Of a DNA stretch of 42,513 nt, positions 38,698 through 42,513 are shown piece after piece; the first letter of the stretch is position 1; every line of letters starts with the position of its first letter. A program made the position numbers and the translations under genes. Under the pieces are notes generated by a model that searched no databases, was not told the DNA's origin, and was given only the letters and a program-made list of their open reading frames with translations. Origin of the DNA: Bacteroidota bacterium (lineage in GTDB: Bacteria > Bacteroidota > Ignavibacteria > UBA10030 > UBA8401); NCBI GenBank assembly GCA_008933835.1, contig WBUG01000028.1, positions 1-42,513 of the forward strand, in the 5' to 3' direction.

Positions 38698-39613
38698 GAC
38701 CCTCTCGGCCGTCATTCTCGTCTCCCTCGCATTCCTGCACTCGTCCTGCCGCGACGAACCGCGCGAGACCCCGACACAGGGGACCCTCGCGATGATCTCG
38801 TCCGAGGACGTCTCGCCGGTCATCGACCTGCAGGTCACGGACTTCACCCGCGCCTATACCGGCGCCGTCATCACGCACCGTCACTCGTCCGCCCGCGATG
38901 CGGTGGTCCAGCTGCTCAACGACAGCGTCAAGCTCATCGTCATCCCCCGCGAGTTCAACGACGAGGAGCGGCGCGTCATCGCCAAGAACGAGCTCGACGT
39001 CACTTCCACCCTCATCGCGTACGACGCCGTCGCGGTGGTCGTCAACGAAGGGAACCGGCTCACGCAGGTGACGACGGCGCAGCTCCGTTCGTTCCTCGAT
39101 GGCTCGGTGACCTCCTGGTCCGCCGTTCCCGGTTCCGGCCTGACCGGACAGGTGGTGGTGGCGATGGGCGAACCGAACAGCGCGGTCTCCGAATATGTGA
39201 AGCAGAGGCTCAACGGAGGACGGGAGTTCGCTCCCGTGGTCCTGCCGGGCGCCACCACGGCCGATGTCATCGCCGACGTGCAGAAACGGCGGAACGCGGT
39301 CGGGTTCGTGCCGCAGGCGTGGTTGAAGGGGCTCCCGGAATCGCTGCGCGTCCTGGAAGTGGGGGACCCGGCGTTCCGGCGCGATACCACGGGCACCGCG
39401 ATGGAGTTCTTTGCGCCGCATCAGGCGTACATCCATCAGGGGCTCTACGCCATGCGCCGTTCCGTGTACGTTCACACCCATAACGCGGGACGGGGCGTGG
39501 CGCTCGGTTTCACCTCGTTCGCCGCAGCGGCGGAAGGACAGAAGATCATCGTCAAGAACGGCCTGGTGCCCGCGACCATGCCCGTGCGTCTCGTACAACT
39601 TTCACAACAATAG
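38672..39613 (+). CDS. PstS-like substrate-binding lipoprotein
   Basis: 313 residues. A signal peptide ends in the lipobox LHSSC, with C26. The mature part has the two-lobe fold of phosphate-binding-protein-like domains: MISSEDVSPVIDLQVTDFTRAYTGAVI, then DSVKLIVIPREFNDEERRVI, TSTLIAYDAVAVVVNEGNRLTQVTTAQLRSFLDGSVTSW and the IADVQKRRNAVGFVPQAW hinge. It resembles PstS/PBP-like-2 proteins, but there is no ABC transporter in this operon. Its link is with the Ton machinery, so its ligand and job are uncertain. The start could also be the adjacent ATG at 38675. Confidence 0.88.
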   Translation: MMNNTSISRTLSAVILVSLAFLHSSCRDEPRETPTQGTLAMISSEDVSPVIDLQVTDFTRAYTGAVITHRHSSARDAVVQLLNDSVKLIVIPREFNDEERRVIAKNELDVTSTLIAYDAVAVVVNEGNRLTQVTTAQLRSFLDGSVTSWSAVPGSGLTGQVVVAMGEPNSAVSEYVKQRLNGGREFAPVVLPGATTADVIADVQKRRNAVGFVPQAWLKGLPESLRVLEVGDPAFRRDTTGTAMEFFAPHQAYIHQGLYAMRRSVYVHTHNAGRGVALGFTSFAAAAEGQKIIVKNGLVPATMPVRLVQLSQQ

Positions 39614-39625
39614 GACACCCGTGCC

Positions 39626-41347
39626 ATGAAGTTCACCGCACTCCTCCTCGTCGCAATCTTTTCGGTCACAGCGTTCGCCCAGGACGACCTCACGAAGGGG
39701 AAGGACCTCTTCATGAAAGGGCAGTACGACCAGGCCATCGAGACCCTTCAGAAGTTCCTCGCGGGGAACTCACGGAACGTCGAAGCCAACTACGTCGTGG
39801 GAGAGTCGTACCGGCTGAAGGGGGACATGGAGAACGCACTGAAGGCGCTGGAGCGGACCCTCGACTTCGACGACGAATATGAACCGGCGCTGGCGGCCAT
39901 CATCCGCGTGCACGGCCGGCTGAAAGCATGGGACAAGGCACAGAAGCGGTACAACGAGGCGGCGAAGTACCACAAGAAGGGGAAGCTCGCTCCGCTGGCC
40001 TACGCCGAGACCTTTCTCGAGGCCGATTCGGTGGACAAAGCCTCCATCTATTTTTCGAAGCTGAAGGAGGTCGATGAGAAGGACGTCCGCGCGTACATCG
40101 GGCTGGCGGAGGTCTACTCGCGGCAGAACGTCATCGTGCTGGCGGTGGACAACCTCCGCACCGCATCGACGCTGGCCCCCGAGGACCCGTCGGTATGGTA
40201 CAAGCTCGCCACCACCATCCTGAAGAACCGGAGCCTCAACGCCGACCAGATCCGCGAGGTCATCGCGGCGCTCAAGAAGTCCATCGACCTCGATCCGGCG
40301 AACAACAAAGCGGTGTACGACGCGGCGGTCATCTTCTACCGTATCAAGTACTGGCGCGAAGCGGCGGAGTTCTTCAAACGGTACACCGATGCGGTGAAGG
40401 ACAACGCCGAAGCGTGGGAGATGTACGCCACGTCCGCCTACAACGCCCGCGCGTACCAGGACGCCGTTCCGGTGCTCGAAAAGGCCATCGCGATGAACAC
40501 GAACGCCTTCGCGCTCAAGCCGATGCTCGCCCATTCCCTCTACGTCACCAAGGAGTACAAGCGCTCCGTCGAACTGTATGCGAGCCTCCCGCCGGACTCG
40601 CTCGGCGCCGACGACGTGTACCGCATGGGTTTCTCCTCCTTCCAGCTGAAGGACACGGTGAAGGCCATCACCTACCTCGAAAAGACCCTGGCGATGGACA
40701 AGGAGAACACCGACGCCATCGGAACGCTGGCCGCCATCTATCTTCAGCAGAAGCGGTATGACCTCGCCGCCGTGCAGTACGACCGACTGCTGGAGAAGGA
40801 CCCGAACAACATCACGGCGCTCTTCTACGCCGGTTATTCGAACTACGTGCTCGAGCGGAACGACACCGCGAAGGGATTTTTCCAGCGCCTCGTGGCGCTC
40901 CGGCCGAACAACATCCAGTCCCACCAGTCGCTGATGCAGATCTACAGCCTGCAGGATTCCCTCGACCGCGGACGCTTCCATGCCGGCATCGTCATCGCGC
41001 TGGCGGACAGTTCGCTGAAGGCGGACCCCGGCAAGGCGGCGCAGCATGCCGCGATGGCCATCAACGGCTACCGGATGCTCGGTCTGTTCGACTACAAGGA
41101 GAAGAACATCGTCTCGTCCATCGCGAACCTCGAGAAGGCCGTCGCGTACGAGAAGGAGAAGAAGGACGAGGGACTGCACCTGTTCCTGGCGCAGATGTAC
41201 GCCGTGAAGAGCGGCGACCAGGAGCTCTCCGCGGCGGACGGGAAGGCGTTCCGCGAAAAGGCGTGCCGCGAGTACAAGCTGGTGCTGAAGATCAATCCGA
41301 AGAACGCGGCGGCGAAGAAGGAATCGACGCAGATGAACTGTAACTGA
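39626..41347 (+). CDS. Exported TPR protein of the Ton operon
   Basis: 573 residues. A signal peptide MKFTALLLVAIFSVTAFAQ is followed by about 12-14 TPR units up to about 540. Examples are YDQAIETLQKFLAGNSRNVEANYVVGE and YRLKGDMENALKALERTLDF, and later YDRLLEKDPNNITALFYAGYSNYVLERND. The array should form a periplasmic scaffold. Such a gene after ExbBD-TonB-binding protein is a recurring arrangement in Bacteroidota, but its role is not known. It begins 12 nt after the binding protein gene. Confidence 0.9.
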   Translation: MKFTALLLVAIFSVTAFAQDDLTKGKDLFMKGQYDQAIETLQKFLAGNSRNVEANYVVGESYRLKGDMENALKALERTLDFDDEYEPALAAIIRVHGRLKAWDKAQKRYNEAAKYHKKGKLAPLAYAETFLEADSVDKASIYFSKLKEVDEKDVRAYIGLAEVYSRQNVIVLAVDNLRTASTLAPEDPSVWYKLATTILKNRSLNADQIREVIAALKKSIDLDPANNKAVYDAAVIFYRIKYWREAAEFFKRYTDAVKDNAEAWEMYATSAYNARAYQDAVPVLEKAIAMNTNAFALKPMLAHSLYVTKEYKRSVELYASLPPDSLGADDVYRMGFSSFQLKDTVKAITYLEKTLAMDKENTDAIGTLAAIYLQQKRYDLAAVQYDRLLEKDPNNITALFYAGYSNYVLERNDTAKGFFQRLVALRPNNIQSHQSLMQIYSLQDSLDRGRFHAGIVIALADSSLKADPGKAAQHAAMAINGYRMLGLFDYKEKNIVSSIANLEKAVAYEKEKKDEGLHLFLAQMYAVKSGDQELSAADGKAFREKACREYKLVLKINPKNAAAKKESTQMNCN

Positions 41348-41381
41348 CACCGACACCAATCATCCACTCATGAGGTGCCTT

Positions 41382-42449
41382 ATGAACACACTGCTGGCCC
41401 GTCTGTCGACCACCGCCGTCATCGTGCTGCTCCTGACGGTCTCCGCCACGATGTCGTCGTGCAAGAAGCCCGTCGAAACCCCCGTCATCTCGGAATGGGA
41501 CACCCATCAGGACCCCATCAGCGGTCTTGAGGTCGAATTTCCCAAAGGCTGGCTGAAGAACGTCGACCCGAAGGCCGTGAAGCTCTATTCGACGCAGGCT
41601 GTCTCCCAGAAATTCTACGAACTGTACTCCACCGGAACCACGGACGTGAACGACGAAGAGGGGGGCGTGGAGCTCACCATCGCCATGGAGTCCTTCGCCG
41701 ACGCCCAGGCCGGGACGCTCGACGCGTACAAGGAGCAGCAGCTGAAGGCGTACGAGGCGCTCGGCCTCGCCGACGAAAAGCCGGTCCAGGTGGGCAAGGA
41801 GACCGGGGCCGGGTTCTCGTACTCGGTGAAGGTGAGCAAGAACACCACGATGTCGGGCCGGAAGATCTTCGCCGTCCACGACAGCGTGTTCTACACCGTG
41901 AGCGTCACCGGGTTCAACGATTACACGAAGGCGTACGAGCCGGTCTTCGACCGTATGATCGCCTCCATCAAGCTGCCGAAGCCGAAGGAGACCTACAAGG
42001 ACCCGAACGCCGCCTCCAAGCCGTCGCCGGACCTGACGAAGTTCAGCAACGAGTTCGTCGAGTTCATGCATCCCGACAACTTCACCGCGGCCCCGGCCGC
42101 CGCTAAGGGTGGGGCGGTCCACTCGCTGCACCTCGAAGGGCTCCGCAAGGACTGCACCATCGACCTCGACATCTTCCCGACGAAGACGGACAAGGGAGAG
42201 GTGAAGTTCGACCGGTTCGTCGAAGACAATAAGGCGAAGTTCTCGCCGAAGTCCGTGACCGCGGGGAAGGTGGACGGCCTCGATGCGAAGGTGCTCGCCG
42301 CATCGCCGGCCCCGCAGATCGACCGGAAGGTCTTCTTCGTCGCCAAGGGTGAGCGCATCTACCGCATCATCCTGACCTGGTACAAACCGATGGCCGCCGA
42401 CTTCCAGCCGGCGTTCGAGAGCGTCGTCGCGTCGATGAAACTGAAGTAA
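41382..42449 (+). CDS. Lipoprotein with two PsbP/DUF1795-like halves
   Basis: 355 residues from ATG 41382. The in-frame ATG at 41370 is less likely, because GAGGTG lies 6 nt before 41382. The lipobox is MSSC, with C27. Two related halves follow. Half 1 (about 33-205) runs from DPISGLEVEFPKGWLKN to FYTVSVTGFNDYTKAYEPVFDRMIASIKLP. Half 2 (about 215-355) runs from LTKFSNEFVEFMHPDNF to YRIILTWYKPMAADFQPAFESVVASMKLK. The fold resembles PsbP/DUF1795 (start of the type 'ysYPkgW', end 'f..v..Sfk'). The function is unknown. It is the last gene of the operon, followed by a strong terminator. Confidence 0.82.
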   Translation: MNTLLARLSTTAVIVLLLTVSATMSSCKKPVETPVISEWDTHQDPISGLEVEFPKGWLKNVDPKAVKLYSTQAVSQKFYELYSTGTTDVNDEEGGVELTIAMESFADAQAGTLDAYKEQQLKAYEALGLADEKPVQVGKETGAGFSYSVKVSKNTTMSGRKIFAVHDSVFYTVSVTGFNDYTKAYEPVFDRMIASIKLPKPKETYKDPNAASKPSPDLTKFSNEFVEFMHPDNFTAAPAAAKGGAVHSLHLEGLRKDCTIDLDIFPTKTDKGEVKFDRFVEDNKAKFSPKSVTAGKVDGLDAKVLAASPAPQIDRKVFFVAKGERIYRIILTWYKPMAADFQPAFESVVASMKLK

Positions 42450-42469
42450 ACGGAACGTCAACACCGAAC

Positions 42470-42509
42470 GGACCCCGGAGCGGCAGACCGTCCGGGGTCC
42501 TTCGTTTTT
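42470..42509 (+). terminator. Rho-independent terminator of the Ton operon
   Basis: A perfect 10-bp stem GGACCCCGGA / TCCGGGGTCC with an 11-nt loop is followed by TTCGTTTTT. It lies 20 nt past the last stop. Confidence 0.92.
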
Positions 42510-42513
42510 CGAG

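Noticed and set aside
1-42513. CRISPR arrays, insertion sequences, prophage genes, toxin-antitoxin or defence islands
   Set aside because: I found no regularly spaced repeats, transposase or integrase motifs, terminal inverted repeats with target duplications, or defence-type proteins. The window is core-like chromosome.

Overview
The window is bacterial chromosome of fairly high GC, densely coded on both strands, with short intergenic gaps and many 4-nt stop/start overlaps. I see no phage, transposase, integrase, CRISPR, tRNA or rRNA signal. Gene content and order suggest a member of the Bacteroidota/Chlorobiota (FCB) group, perhaps a Kapabacteria-, Ignavibacteria- or Kryptonia-like lineage. 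The evidence is an ExbB-ExbD-ExbD-TonB-binding protein-TPR operon, a large LptD-like protein, many SPII lipoproteins, and promoters built as TTG-N20-TAnnTTG, which resemble the -33/-7 promoters known from Bacteroidota. The phylum assignment is inference.

Layout. 1-6 kb (minus strand): a RodZ-like HTH protein cut by the window edge, then the operon aroE - TPR/receiver response regulator - hybrid histidine kinase, then a large TPR protein with its own terminator. 6.2-10.6 kb (plus): dut, an AI-2E family permease and a short RsmI, then a thioredoxin-like/DipZ-C protein and an NPD/FabK-family flavoprotein. 10.6-15.1 kb: full-length cobalamin-dependent metH preceded by a probable variant SAM-II riboswitch plus an intrinsic terminator, then a phosphoglycerate mutase. 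15.2-18.8 kb: a 2[4Fe-4S] ferredoxin, an operon of metallo-beta-lactamase, Rieske protein and epoxyqueuosine reductase, then thioredoxin reductase.

18.8-21.3 kb is a protein-quality-control block: three tandem small heat shock proteins behind a sigma-54-like promoter, then a Spy/CpxP-like lipoprotein and a 59-residue membrane protein behind a consensus-perfect sigma-54 promoter. 21.3-27.3 kb: a PAP2 phosphatase, an M28 peptidase, exported proteins and lipoproteins (including a TonB-C/parvulin fusion), and an RlmD-family rRNA methyltransferase. 27.3-35.4 kb: FtsB/DivIC, RarA, an SGNH hydrolase, a ROK kinase, LptD and a YyaL/SSP411 protein.

35.4-42.5 kb: after a short AT-rich island that may encode a 47-residue membrane peptide come a STAS protein and a long Ton-type operon: ExbB, two ExbD, TonB, a two-helix membrane protein, a phosphate-binding-like lipoprotein, an exported TPR protein and a lipoprotein with two PsbP-like halves. 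It is closed by a strong terminator.

The most distinctive signals are regulatory: the metH leader, the sigma-54 stress block, and a self-consistent promoter grammar that predicts leaderless transcripts for several genes. All domain assignments are by eye; no searches were run.
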